Origin: an uncultured Lachnospiraceae bacterium | Lineage (GTDB): Bacteria > Bacillota > Clostridia > Lachnospirales > Lachnospiraceae | Direction: 5' to 3' | NCBI GenBank assembly: GCA_947630875.1 | Contig: CANRJG010000010.1 | Coordinates: forward strand, 1-53,739 | Length of the DNA stretch: 53,739 nt | Shown: one piece after another, positions 1 to 8,084 of the stretch | Layout of the letters: each line of letters begins with the position of its first letter | How positions within the stretch are numbered: position 1 is the first letter of the stretch | Translations under genes and position numbers: made by a program | Notes under the pieces: generated by a model | Seen by the model: only the letters and a program-made list of their open reading frames with translations | What the model was told of the DNA's origin: nothing | The model's database searches: none

Positions 1-2
1 GA

Positions 3-929
3 ACCACCATCAGCGGGAATGGAACCTATACGGTGGGGCTGCGGTCCGGAAACAATACGATCCGGCTGAAAGCCACCGATCGGATACAGGGGGAACCCGT
101 CACAAAAACGCTGCAGTTCGTCATTCGCTATGTGCCTGCAGTCACAGAAGAAACCAGACCCGTGATTGCCTATATCAATGTAACGGACGGGATGCAGAAA
201 AAAGGCCGGGATTTCATTCTGAATGTGCTGCCAGAGGATTACAGGGGCAGCCGGATTTATGGCGGAAATATCCTTCTTTCACTGAACGGAACAACCCATA
301 CCTACGAATGGGAAACAGCGGATTATACCAGTTATCGCCTTTATCTGGACGAAGGCGAAAACACCATTGATATCCGCGTTACGGATGGGGAAGGAAGGAC
401 AGCCGATTATCGGTATACCATTTACTGTACCGGTCTGCAGCCGGGAGAGGAAAAAGGCCATATCCGCATATCACTGGATGCGGCGGTGCTGGGGCTGGGA
501 GACATTATCGCGCCTTATGAACTGTCGATTCACGAGGGAGAAACGGGGGAAGCCGTACTGCGCCGCTTTTTTGCGGAAAACGGGATTACGCCGGAGTTTC
601 GCGGATTTGAGGAGGTTTATCTGTCCCGGCTGTCCATGCCCCGCATTGCGGCAGGGGCTGCTGTGCCGGAAGAATTGAAGGAACGCATGGATGCGGACGG
701 GATTGTCTGGACCGGACAGTGGGATGCGGACAGTCTGGGAGAATATGATTATTCCATCGGTTCCGGCTGGATGTTTTCTATCAACGGGTCTTTCTCCGGA
801 TACAGTCTCAGCAAGGCAATATTTGAAGACGGGGATGTGGTACGGCTGCGTTTTACACTGGCATACGGAAAGGATATCGGCGGCTATACCTCCGCCGGCG
901 GGGATGGGAACTATGATCCGCTATGGTAA
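3..929 (+). CDS. Surface protein with C-terminal DUF4430 (transcobalamin-like) domain, 5' end outside window
   Basis: The frame is open from the first bases of the window, so the true start lies upstream and only about 308 residues are visible. The first half looks like repeated beta-sandwich modules: two segments end in the pattern 'EGENTIDIRVTDGEGR' or 'SGNNTIRLKATDR', as in Ig- or cadherin-like repeats of exported proteins. The last ~150 residues match the DUF4430 pattern, with a glycine-rich 'GSGWMFSINGSFS' stretch and a final 'DGDVVRLRFTLAYGKDIGG'. DUF4430 is the family related to the beta-domain of transcobalamin and intrinsic factor. The signal peptide would be in the missing part. It overlaps the next gene by 26 bases, so the two are probably translationally coupled. 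The ligand is unknown; corrinoid binding is inference only. Confidence 0.75.
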   Translation, partial: TTISGNGTYTVGLRSGNNTIRLKATDRIQGEPVTKTLQFVIRYVPAVTEETRPVIAYINVTDGMQKKGRDFILNVLPEDYRGSRIYGGNILLSLNGTTHTYEWETADYTSYRLYLDEGENTIDIRVTDGEGRTADYRYTIYCTGLQPGEEKGHIRISLDAAVLGLGDIIAPYELSIHEGETGEAVLRRFFAENGITPEFRGFEEVYLSRLSMPRIAAGAAVPEELKERMDADGIVWTGQWDADSLGEYDYSIGSGWMFSINGSFSGYSLSKAIFEDGDVVRLRFTLAYGKDIGGYTSAGGDGNYDPLW

Positions 930-2181
930 ACGAATCTGCATTAGTATAATTGTGTGGCTGGCCGGACTTGCTTTTGCGGTCTCCGGCGTGTGTGCGCAGC
1001 CGGAAGAAACTTTAACTGCGCTGAAAGCTGCGATGGACGGCATTTATGCGGCACGGAGGGCGGACTATGATCCGCAGGAAGCCTTGCTGTCCAATGAAGA
1101 AATCCTTTCCCACGCCGGCAGTTCCGGCGCAGACTGGATGGCCTTTGCGGCAGCCCGCTGCGGATATCCGGAGGATTACGACGCATATCTTACAAGGCTG
1201 GAAGCCTTTGTGGTTTCCAATATCGATACGCTGCGCCGTTCGCCCATGGCGACGGACCTGCAGCGTATGGCGCTGACTGTTGCGGCACTGGGCGGCAATC
1301 CCACGAATGTAGATGGTATTAATCTGCTGCAGGAGGGCGTCTATGGAAGAGAAAAACCGCTGTCTGCCCAGGGGCTGAATGCATTGATTTTCGGTCTGCT
1401 GACACTGGACGCCGTGGATGCTGCGTCGCCTGCAGAGGCAGGGGACGTGCGAACGGTGTTGATTGGGCAGATCTTACAGGGACAGCTGGCGGACGGCGGA
1501 TTTACGTTGAATCAGACGTCGTCGGACGCAGACATCACAGCAATGGCCCTTTGCGCGCTGGCGCCTTATCGGAAGGACCCGAGAGCATATGAAACGGCAA
1601 ACGGCATGCGGACGGTGGGCGCGGCAATCGAAGCGGCGTTAAACCGGCTGTCTGCCCTGCAGACGGACAGCGGCAGTTTTGCGCCGGAAGCACAGGACAG
1701 CATGGAATCCACGGCACAGGTGCTCATTGCATTAAGCACCCTGGGCATTGACTGTACAAAGGATGCCCGGTTTATCAAAAATGGAGAAACGGCGCTGGAC
1801 GCGCTGATGGGCTATCGCTGTGACAGCGGCGGTTTTGCCCACAGCAGAGGGGGAGAGGAAAATCCCATGGCTTCCGTGCAGGCCTGGTATGCCCTGTGCG
1901 CCTGTTACCGGTGCCTGAAAGGCGCTCCACCGCTTTACGATTTGCGGGAAGCGGCAGGCAGCGGCGCCCCGGCAGGCGTGTTTTCTGCCGCGGAGGCAGC
2001 AGACGTGCGCAGCAAGGTAACGGCAGGGGACGGAGAGGAAGGACCCGCTGGCGGAAAAACCATCGTCATTTTTGCCGTGATATTTGCTTTTGCGGCAGCT
2101 GCAGCGGGTACGGCGCTGTACCTGAAGCACCGGAAACAGGCGAAAAAAAACACATCATATGAAGATAAAGAGGAATGGTAA
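904..2181 (+). CDS. Secreted, membrane-anchored prenyltransferase/squalene-oxidase-repeat barrel protein
   Basis: About 425 residues. The start at 904 (or 913, MIRYGK) gives a clear signal peptide with hydrophobic core IIVWLAGLAFAVSG and a cut after VCAQ. Starting further upstream would bury this signal. The body is all-helical and carries repeats of the alpha/alpha-barrel type seen in terpene cyclases and transcobalamin: 'DGGFTLNQTSSDADITAMAL', 'TAQVLIALSTLGID' and 'GGFAHSRGGEENPMASVQAW'. The acidic DXDD cyclase motif is not seen, so enzymatic cyclisation is unlikely. A C-terminal transmembrane helix (about residues 380-402) followed by KHRKQAKK anchors it to the membrane. It lies between the DUF4430 protein and the MoxR gene and overlaps both. 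Alpha-barrel plus DUF4430 is the transcobalamin layout, here on two polypeptides. Confidence 0.75.
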   Translation: MGTMIRYGKRICISIIVWLAGLAFAVSGVCAQPEETLTALKAAMDGIYAARRADYDPQEALLSNEEILSHAGSSGADWMAFAAARCGYPEDYDAYLTRLEAFVVSNIDTLRRSPMATDLQRMALTVAALGGNPTNVDGINLLQEGVYGREKPLSAQGLNALIFGLLTLDAVDAASPAEAGDVRTVLIGQILQGQLADGGFTLNQTSSDADITAMALCALAPYRKDPRAYETANGMRTVGAAIEAALNRLSALQTDSGSFAPEAQDSMESTAQVLIALSTLGIDCTKDARFIKNGETALDALMGYRCDSGGFAHSRGGEENPMASVQAWYALCACYRCLKGAPPLYDLREAAGSGAPAGVFSAAEAADVRSKVTAGDGEEGPAGGKTIVIFAVIFAFAAAAAGTALYLKHRKQAKKNTSYEDKEEW

Positions 2182-3119
2182 TGCATCAGACGGACGGGAT
2201 CATACGGGAAATCAAAAAGGCAATTACGGGAAAAGATGAGGTCATTGCAAAGGTACTGATGGCCATTCTTTCCGAAGGCCATGTGCTGATGGAGGACGTG
2301 CCGGGAGTGGGAAAAACGACGCTGGCGGTGGCGTTTGCAAAGACGCTGGGACTTGCCCACAGAAGGGTACAGTTTACGCCGGATACGCTGCCTTCGGACA
2401 TCGTGGGCTTTTCCATTTATGACAAAGCGCAGAATACCTTCTGCTATCAGGAGGGCGCGGTGATGACCAATCTGCTGCTGGCTGACGAGATCAACCGCAC
2501 CTCCAGCCGGACCCAGGCGGCGCTTCTGGAAGCCATGGAGGAACTGCAGATTACGGTGGATCATGTCACCTATGCCCTGCCCCGTCCCTTTGTGGTACTG
2601 GCGACGCAGAATCCGGCGGGTTCCGCGGGGACCCAGCTTTTGCCGGCATCCCAGCTGGACCGTTTTCTGATCTGCATCAGCATGGGCTATCCGGATCGGG
2701 ACAGCCTGGTGGAAATTTTAAAAGAGCGCAGAATTGAAAATCCGCTTTCCGGGATTCAGCAGCAGATTTCACAGGAGGAACTGCTGCACATGCAGGAGCA
2801 GGTGCGCAAAGTGCATGTGGAAGACAGTATTTATGAGTATATTGCCAGGCTGGCAGAAAACTCGGGCAACGATTCCCGGGTGGTTATGGGACTGAGCCCC
2901 CGGGGCGCCCTTGCGCTCTGCAGAATGGCGAAAGCCGCGGCATTTACGGACGGCAGAACGTATGTCACGCCGGAAGATGTGAAACAGGTGTTTGCGGATG
3001 TATGCGGACACAGACTGATTTTAAGCGACAGGGCAAAGCTGGCGGCGGAGCGGCCGCAGGGAATTCTGACGGACATCCTGAAAGCGACGAAAATGCCCGG
3101 GATCGGATGGAAAAGATGA
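2181..3119 (+). CDS. MoxR-family AAA+ ATPase
   Basis: About 312 residues. Start 2181 is preferred over the in-frame ATG at 2175 because the AAAGAGG ribosome-binding site (about 2167-2173) leaves only one base before 2175 but seven before 2181. Walker A is GVGKTT near residue 44, and Walker B is LLADEINRTS with the family's following 'Q..LLEAMEE' helix. Sensor-1 (LATQNP) and the lid domain with 'GLSPRGALALCRMAKA' are present. MoxR ATPases are cytosolic hexamers thought to act as chaperones that mature or insert metal centres or partners; their genes typically sit before a DUF58 gene, as here. The 3' end overlaps the DUF58 fusion gene by four bases, so the pair is coupled. Confidence 0.92.
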   Translation: MHQTDGIIREIKKAITGKDEVIAKVLMAILSEGHVLMEDVPGVGKTTLAVAFAKTLGLAHRRVQFTPDTLPSDIVGFSIYDKAQNTFCYQEGAVMTNLLLADEINRTSSRTQAALLEAMEELQITVDHVTYALPRPFVVLATQNPAGSAGTQLLPASQLDRFLICISMGYPDRDSLVEILKERRIENPLSGIQQQISQEELLHMQEQVRKVHVEDSIYEYIARLAENSGNDSRVVMGLSPRGALALCRMAKAAAFTDGRTYVTPEDVKQVFADVCGHRLILSDRAKLAAERPQGILTDILKATKMPGIGWKR

Positions 3120-6088
3120 TGGGAGCATGGATTTTCTGGACTTTATTTCTGGGACTGCTCGGACTTGCCGCAGTTCTGACGGCGCAGCCGGTGGTCGCGG
3201 CAATATTTTCAGCGGCGGGACTGCTGTTTTTAGCGGATCTGCTGCTGTTTTTATGCCTGCCGGTCAAATGCAGGCTGCGGGCGGATTTTCCGGCGGAAGC
3301 CCCGGACGGTGCGGTGATCGCGGGCAGACTGAAGATCGGAAATGCAGGAAGCAGTTCTTTTGGCCTGCTGCGTTTCCGGCTGCGGGTCACAAACACCTTA
3401 AACGGGCAAATCCGGGAAAAAACGCTGCAGCTGCCATTGTATGCAAAGGAGGAACGGGAGATTGCGCCGAAAATCAAAAGTCCGGGGAGCGGGATGCTGG
3501 TGCTTTCCGCGGAGGGCGCGCAGGTCAGCGATCTGCTGGGTCTGCTGCGCCGGTCTGTACCGCTGGCCCTGCATCAGGCCATCGATATTCGCAGGGAGGC
3601 AGTCCCGGATGAAAGCGCGCCCCGCAGCGGACAAAAGGAAAATACGGAAAACGGCGCATATCTGAATATCTTGCCGGGAAATGATCTGAGCGAGGTATAT
3701 GCGTACCGGGAATTTCAGCCCGCCGACGCGCTGCGGCAGATCAACTGGAAGCTGAGCGCGAAAAAGGACCGTCTGATTGTGAAAGAAGGCAGTATTCCGG
3801 ACGAAAACAGCAGAGTGGTATTATCGGAAACCGATGTGGTAAAGCACGCGGATCAAACCGGGCAGAGCCGAAAAGAAGTCGGAGAAACCGCGGCAGCCGC
3901 CGGAAAATTTTCCATGCCGGCAGAAGAAGCCGGAGAGGATATCCGGATCGGCATTCGAAAAACCGAAGAAAAGGGCACTGCTTTTTCCCGGCTGTCACAG
4001 CTGCTGCTTTCCGGAATGCTGATGGCGGGGATTTTGCTGACGTGGATCCGGATCACGGGCTGGGAAAGCAGCCCCACTGCATGGCTGAACCGGCTGCTGG
4101 CGGTGTATGGCGCGCGTACCGGACGGATCGTGCCGGTTTTTGCCCTGCCGGAAAAGCCGTTTCTGTCGTATTTGTGGGCGGCAGCGCTGCTGCTGGCGCT
4201 GTTCTTTGCGATTGCAGGTTCCATCCACGCAAAACAGCGGTTTTTGCCCTTTTTGTTTGCTGCGGCGGCCTTTGCCGCGGCACTGTATTTTGAGAAAGCT
4301 TCCTTTTGGTCGGTGTTTTTTCTGGCGCTGCCTGTATGTCTGCTCTGGCCGGGCAAAAAGGAGAAGCGCTGTACATCCCATCATATCCTAAGCAGCGGCA
4401 GGCTCGGTGTATTTTGCGGAATGACGTTGATATTTACGGTTGCGGCGCTGACGGGGGCGGCGCTTTGGGGCGCTTTGCTGCAGCCGGATCAGCTGTCCGG
4501 CATTCACAGGTATCTGTCCGACGGAGTCTTTGATCTGCTGTACGGAAAAAATGAGGTGTTGTGGGACGGAGATTTTACGAATTTGGAACCCTTTGCGCCG
4601 GAAGAAGCAAAGGCGCAGCTGCAGCTGGAAGCGGATGCTTATTATCCCTGCTATCTCAAAGGGTTTACGGCGTCGGTGTATCAAAACGACGGCTGGGCGC
4701 CGCTTTCCAATGCGGCATTGTTTCAGTCGGCGGATTTGTTTTACTGGCTGCAGGAAGACGGCTTTTATCCGCGGACGCAGTGCGGCCGGCTGGCTGAAGC
4801 TGCGGGGCAGAAGGCGGATAACTCCATGCAAATCAGTTATCTGCAGGCCAGCCGCAGAGCTGTTTATGCACCCTATGAGACGGTGGAAGCAAGTTTGCTG
4901 ACGCAAAAAGGACGGCTTTCCGAAAATACGGCGCTGCCCGCAGGAACCCGCACGGCCCAATATCGTTGTCTGTCCGAAGGACTGGAAGAACCGGCACAAT
5001 TTGCCCGGCTGCTGCAGGAAGGCAGCGCTGTTTCTGCAGAAATGGCCGGGGAAGAAGCCCATTACCGGGAACTGGTCCGGCAGACCGATCTGGCAGTTCC
5101 GGAGGGACTGCAGCCGCTGCTGGAAAGTATGCTGGGCCCCTGTCCGGCGGGGCCGGAGGAGTACCTGTCTTATGGGCAGGCAAAGGAACGGATCCGCAAA
5201 GCCCTTACCGACAGGCTGCAGTATGATCCCGACGCAGTGTACCACGCCGGGGAGGACGGGGATTTCATATCGTCTTTTCTGCAGGTGACGGGCCGGGGGT
5301 ACAGTGTACATTTTGCGTCTGCCGCTGTGATGATGTTCCGGTATTATCATATCCCGGCGCGATACGCGGAAGGCTATATTGTCCGTCCGGAAGATCTGGC
5401 AGGCCACGATCCGGATACGCCGCTGGTGCTGACGGCGTGCAATGCCCATGCCTGGGCGGAGTATTATCAGAACGGCGTCGGCTGGGTTCCCTTTGAGGCC
5501 ACGCCCGGTTATGCGGACCAGATGGAAGCACAGGCGGCGGAAGATGTGCAGATCCGGACACCAGATGCGCCGCAGCCGGATGCACAGGAAACGCCCGCAG
5601 AGGCACAGCCGCCGCAGATGGAGGAAATGCGCCGCATCGCGCCGCCTTCTTTCGGACGGATGCTTTTGTTTCTGTTGTTCATTCTGCTGCTGGCCGGCTG
5701 TATCGCCGCCGCCGTAAGGATCGGATTTCGGGCACACCGGTTGCGGTCCTGTCTGGCTGCGTGCCGGAGTGGAGACGGCATACGGGCGGTATGCGCCATT
5801 TTTACCTATACGGCACATCTGCTGATTTATTACGGTATATTGGAAGATGAGGACAGCGTTTATGGGGCTTCGGAAATCCTGACGAAAAAATTCGGCGCAG
5901 CATATTGCAAAAAATACGAATCTGTGTTTAATATATATGAAAAGGCGCGGTTTGGAAATGAAAGTCCGAACCGGCAGGCGCTGGAAGAAGCGGAAGCGTT
6001 TCGTCGGGAAACCATCCGTCTTTTGACCGGGAAAGACAATGCGCTGAAACGCCGGATCGACCGGCGTATCCGTTTTCTATATGATTAA
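3116..6088 (+). CDS. DUF58-transglutaminase fusion membrane protein with catalytic Cys replaced by Ser
   Basis: About 990 residues. The start is placed at the ATGA overlap with the MoxR stop (3116; 3107 is possible). Order of parts: two N-terminal membrane helices (about 1-48); a DUF58 region with its hallmark 'REFQPADALRQINWKLSAKK' near residue 200; a charged linker; four to five membrane helices (about 290-460); an extracytoplasmic segment; a transglutaminase core (about 705-805); one membrane helix; and a cytosolic DUF4129-like tail. DUF58 and transglutaminase are normally separate neighbouring genes after moxR. The core keeps 'HIPARYAEGY' and 'AHAWAEYY', but the usual GYCxHFAS is GYSVHFAS: codon AGT at 5303-5305 gives Ser where the nucleophilic Cys should be. 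The His and the acidic residue (FEATP) remain. The domain may bind rather than catalyse. Confidence 0.85.
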   Translation: MMGAWIFWTLFLGLLGLAAVLTAQPVVAAIFSAAGLLFLADLLLFLCLPVKCRLRADFPAEAPDGAVIAGRLKIGNAGSSSFGLLRFRLRVTNTLNGQIREKTLQLPLYAKEEREIAPKIKSPGSGMLVLSAEGAQVSDLLGLLRRSVPLALHQAIDIRREAVPDESAPRSGQKENTENGAYLNILPGNDLSEVYAYREFQPADALRQINWKLSAKKDRLIVKEGSIPDENSRVVLSETDVVKHADQTGQSRKEVGETAAAAGKFSMPAEEAGEDIRIGIRKTEEKGTAFSRLSQLLLSGMLMAGILLTWIRITGWESSPTAWLNRLLAVYGARTGRIVPVFALPEKPFLSYLWAAALLLALFFAIAGSIHAKQRFLPFLFAAAAFAAALYFEKASFWSVFFLALPVCLLWPGKKEKRCTSHHILSSGRLGVFCGMTLIFTVAALTGAALWGALLQPDQLSGIHRYLSDGVFDLLYGKNEVLWDGDFTNLEPFAPEEAKAQLQLEADAYYPCYLKGFTASVYQNDGWAPLSNAALFQSADLFYWLQEDGFYPRTQCGRLAEAAGQKADNSMQISYLQASRRAVYAPYETVEASLLTQKGRLSENTALPAGTRTAQYRCLSEGLEEPAQFARLLQEGSAVSAEMAGEEAHYRELVRQTDLAVPEGLQPLLESMLGPCPAGPEEYLSYGQAKERIRKALTDRLQYDPDAVYHAGEDGDFISSFLQVTGRGYSVHFASAAVMMFRYYHIPARYAEGYIVRPEDLAGHDPDTPLVLTACNAHAWAEYYQNGVGWVPFEATPGYADQMEAQAAEDVQIRTPDAPQPDAQETPAEAQPPQMEEMRRIAPPSFGRMLLFLLFILLLAGCIAAAVRIGFRAHRLRSCLAACRSGDGIRAVCAIFTYTAHLLIYYGILEDEDSVYGASEILTKKFGAAYCKKYESVFNIYEKARFGNESPNRQALEEAEAFRRETIRLLTGKDNALKRRIDRRIRFLYD

Positions 6089-6100
6089 AGGAGAGCACAG

Positions 6101-6634
6101 ATGAAGAAAATTGTAATCGCATCGGCGGCGATTCTGCTGGTGATCGCCGTAGTGATCTGGGGAATGAATATTCAGTCCACGAAAGAGCATGACAAGGAAG
6201 TGCAGGAGCAGACGGCCGCCACAGATGCAGCGGACGCAAAAAAAGTGACCATGTCCATCAGCTGCGCGCAGGTGCTGGATCATTACGACGAGCTGGACGA
6301 AAGCTTAAAGGACGAGAAATATGTGCCGGAGGACGGAATGATTCTGTCGCCGGCAGAATATACGATTCAGGAAGGCGAGACGGCATTTGATCTGCTGCTT
6401 CGGGTAACAGGTGAAAAAAAACTGCAGATGGAGTATGTGGGGGCAGAGCAAAGCAGCTTCGGATCGGCTTATATCAAGAGCATCAACCATCTGTATGAGG
6501 GCTCCTGCGGACAGTATTCCGGATGGGTGTTTACGGTCAATGGCGAATATACGGAAGAAGGCTGCTCTCAGTACCAGCTGAAGGATCAGGACGTCGTCGA
6601 GTGGATATACAGCTGCGGCGATGACTGGGAATGA
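6101..6634 (+). CDS. Membrane-anchored DUF4430 (transcobalamin-like C-terminal) protein
   Basis: 177 residues, with a good ribosome-binding site (AAAGGAG at about 6087-6093). An N-terminal hydrophobic helix (IVIASAAILLVIAVVIWGM) without a lipobox suggests an uncleaved anchor or signal. The rest is one DUF4430 domain: 'EYTIQEGETAFDLLLRVTGE', then 'SGWVFTVNGEYTEEGCSQYQLKDQ' (split here over two motifs: SGWVFTVNGE and GCSQYQLKDQ) and a final 'VVEWIYSCGDDWE'. Four cysteines in the mature part could form disulfides. It is the last gene of the run that began upstream of the window, 12 bases after the fusion gene. Its job is unknown; being a second DUF4430 protein in the same operon, it may share the ligand of the first. 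Confidence 0.75.
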   Translation: MKKIVIASAAILLVIAVVIWGMNIQSTKEHDKEVQEQTAATDAADAKKVTMSISCAQVLDHYDELDESLKDEKYVPEDGMILSPAEYTIQEGETAFDLLLRVTGEKKLQMEYVGAEQSSFGSAYIKSINHLYEGSCGQYSGWVFTVNGEYTEEGCSQYQLKDQDVVEWIYSCGDDWE

Positions 6635-6668
6635 GCAGCAGAAACCGAAAAATCCGTGTAAATTCATC

Positions 6669-6700
6669 TTGACAAGGTTATGTTCAGATGTTATTATAAT
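6669..6700 (+). promoter_or_regulatory. Sigma-A promoter for the tRNA-Leu pair
   Basis: TTGACA at 6669-6674, a 17-base spacer, then TATTAT at 6692-6697 inside TTATTATAAT. It ends 27 bases before the first tRNA gene. Confidence 0.8.
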
Positions 6701-6726
6701 CAGGCGGTTCTAAAAAAGCCATTTTC

Positions 6727-6810
6727 GCGGGAGTGCTGGAATTGGCAGACAGGCTAGACTAAGGATCTAGTGGTCGTTAGATCGTGTGGGTTCAAGTCCC
6801 ATCTCCCGCA
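6727..6810 (+). tRNA. tRNA-Leu, anticodon AAG
   Basis: 84 bases. Acceptor GCGGGAG pairs with CTCCCGC, and the discriminator is A. The D-arm is typical of leucine (GGAATTGGCAGA). The anticodon stem CTAGA/TCTAG holds loop CTAAGGA, so positions 34-36 read AAG and decode CUU. The long class-II variable arm confirms Leu. The T-loop is TTCAAGT. CCA is not encoded. An A at position 34 is uncommon in bacteria outside tRNA-Arg(ACG). Confidence 0.95.
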
Positions 6811-6840
6811 TCGGCAAAGCCGCACTTCAATTACATATAT

Positions 6841-6924
6841 GCGGATATGGCGGAATTGGCAGACGCGTATGGTTCAGGTCCATATGAAGGTTTCTTCATG
6901 CAGGTTCAAGTCCTGTTATCCGCA
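6841..6924 (+). tRNA. tRNA-Leu, anticodon CAG
   Basis: 84 bases. Acceptor GCGGATA pairs with TATCCGC, discriminator A. Anticodon stem TATGG/CCATA with loop TTCAGGT gives CAG, decoding CUG. A long variable arm (TGAAGGTTTCTTCA) forms its own stem. No CCA is encoded. It is cotranscribed with the tRNA 30 bases upstream. Confidence 0.95.
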
Positions 6925-6929
6925 CTCTT

Positions 6930-6961
6930 AAAAGGACACCGATGATTCGGTGTCCTTTTTG
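6930..6961 (+). terminator. Bidirectional intrinsic terminator after tRNA-Leu genes and bsh
   Basis: GGACACCGA (6934-6942), loop TGAT, TCGGTGTCC (6947-6955), flanked by AAAA on the left and TTTTT on the right. It can stop transcription from both sides, serving the tRNA pair (+) and bsh (-), whose stop codon lies only a few bases away. Confidence 0.9.
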
Positions 6962-6963
6962 TT

Positions 6964-7941
6964 TTATTTTCCATTCTGCATCCGGATCTGCTGCGTCTCA
7001 ATCAGCGGATAACTGACCAGCGCCGCCGCGTCCAGATCTTCCCGGTACATATCCACCCCGGTAATCTGACTGTTCTCATAAGTGGTATAGTAATAAATAC
7101 CCCTGTCCGTATTGCAGCAGGAAGAATAAATGGTATATTCAAAGCCGTGTTCCACCTTGCAGCAGCCCCGCTGCTGCTCTACCGAAGCCAGAATATGGAA
7201 AAACTGGCTGACGCTCTCGGCCTCACTGCTGCCGGAAACGGAATTTAACTTTGTAAAAGCCGCTTTGATAAAGCGGGAAGCGGAAGACAGATCTCCGGGA
7301 AGTCCCAGACTGCCCATGCCCCGGCTGTAAGGGGAAAGCTGCAGTTCTGCCGAAAAGCGATTTTCCGGATCCGCCGGTGAAACGTGCATATAATTTGCCA
7401 GATTGGTCAGATGATAATCAAATGTAGGATTGTTGGTCATAACGCCCACCGGATTGTCATAGACCTTCAGCCCTTCCTTGACTGATTCAACTACGATGCT
7501 TTCCGAAGCATCGGATACCATCCAGTGCAGCGGCGACAGTGGCAGCGCCTGGCTGAAATCCTCTTTCCACAGATTCATCCGCGCAAATTTTTCCCGCGCC
7601 TCCTGCACCGTGGCGCACTGTCCCAGAATCCAGGGAATCAGTTCGAAAGGCGATACATTATCCCGATCCGGTGCCGCTTCCTTATAGTCCGCGTTGCCGG
7701 GGAAATTCAGTCCCGCCATACTCAGGCCCTTTTCATTTGTTGCATCATAATAAAGCGGATAGTCCTCCTGCACAAAGGCCATACCGATCATCGCATAATG
7801 GGACGGTATGTCTCCCATCTTCCGGAAATGAAACAGATAATTCCGCGGGGTGATCGTCACCGTCTGATTGTAGGCAAATTCATAATCCAGATTTCGTCCG
7901 AAATAATGATCCTTTGTCCGATATACCGCTGCTGTACACAT
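6964..7941 (-). CDS. bsh: Choloylglycine (bile salt) hydrolase
   Basis: 325 residues, the usual length for the family. It hydrolyses the amide of taurine- or glycine-conjugated bile salts. The N-terminal nucleophile Cys2 follows directly after the start Met, as needed for an Ntn hydrolase that loses only Met. The companion residues are in place: R16 and D19 (GRNLDYE), N79 (GLNFPGN), the later NNP motif (VMTNNPTFD) and an arginine in 'SSASRFIKAAF'. The ribosome-binding site AAGGAGGG lies 8 bases upstream of ATG. No signal peptide, so the enzyme is cytosolic. A penicillin V acylase, the sister family, is the alternative; the LDYE and GLNFPGN context favours bile salts. It is the only minus-strand gene between plus-strand neighbours and lies between tRNA genes, which fits an accessory gut-adaptation gene. 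Confidence 0.9.
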   Translation of the reverse strand: MCTAAVYRTKDHYFGRNLDYEFAYNQTVTITPRNYLFHFRKMGDIPSHYAMIGMAFVQEDYPLYYDATNEKGLSMAGLNFPGNADYKEAAPDRDNVSPFELIPWILGQCATVQEAREKFARMNLWKEDFSQALPLSPLHWMVSDASESIVVESVKEGLKVYDNPVGVMTNNPTFDYHLTNLANYMHVSPADPENRFSAELQLSPYSRGMGSLGLPGDLSSASRFIKAAFTKLNSVSGSSEAESVSQFFHILASVEQQRGCCKVEHGFEYTIYSSCCNTDRGIYYYTTYENSQITGVDMYREDLDAAALVSYPLIETQQIRMQNGK

Positions 7942-8025
7942 ATGCGTTCCCTCCTTGTACTATAATTCCTTATTGCGATTTTACCACTTTTGCCTGTGAA
8001 AAACCACTCAAAACGAACAGTTTCA

Positions 8026-8054
8026 TTGCATTATTGCAGTTTCCATATTATAAT
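8026..8054 (+). promoter_or_regulatory. Sigma-A promoter for the HAD hydrolase gene
   Basis: TTGCAT (8026-8031), 17-base spacer, TATAAT (8049-8054). The ATG follows about 31 bases later with a GGAGGA ribosome-binding site between. Confidence 0.75.
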
Positions 8055-8084
8055 GGTCGCAGTTTTTTTTCGGAGGAAATACAT

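Noticed and set aside
691-903. Longer N-terminus for the prenyltransferase-repeat protein
   Set aside because: Lies inside the DUF4430 gene in another frame and would bury the clear signal peptide that begins near 904-913.
3002-3115. Longer N-terminus for the DUF58 fusion
   Set aside because: Overlaps the end of moxR with unrelated sequence; the ATGA overlap at 3116 is the natural start.
4388-5818. Long minus-strand open frame (476 codons) opposite the DUF58-transglutaminase gene
   Set aside because: Low-complexity Arg/His/Gln-rich translation, no ribosome-binding site, fully antisense to a well-supported gene; a GC-skew shadow.
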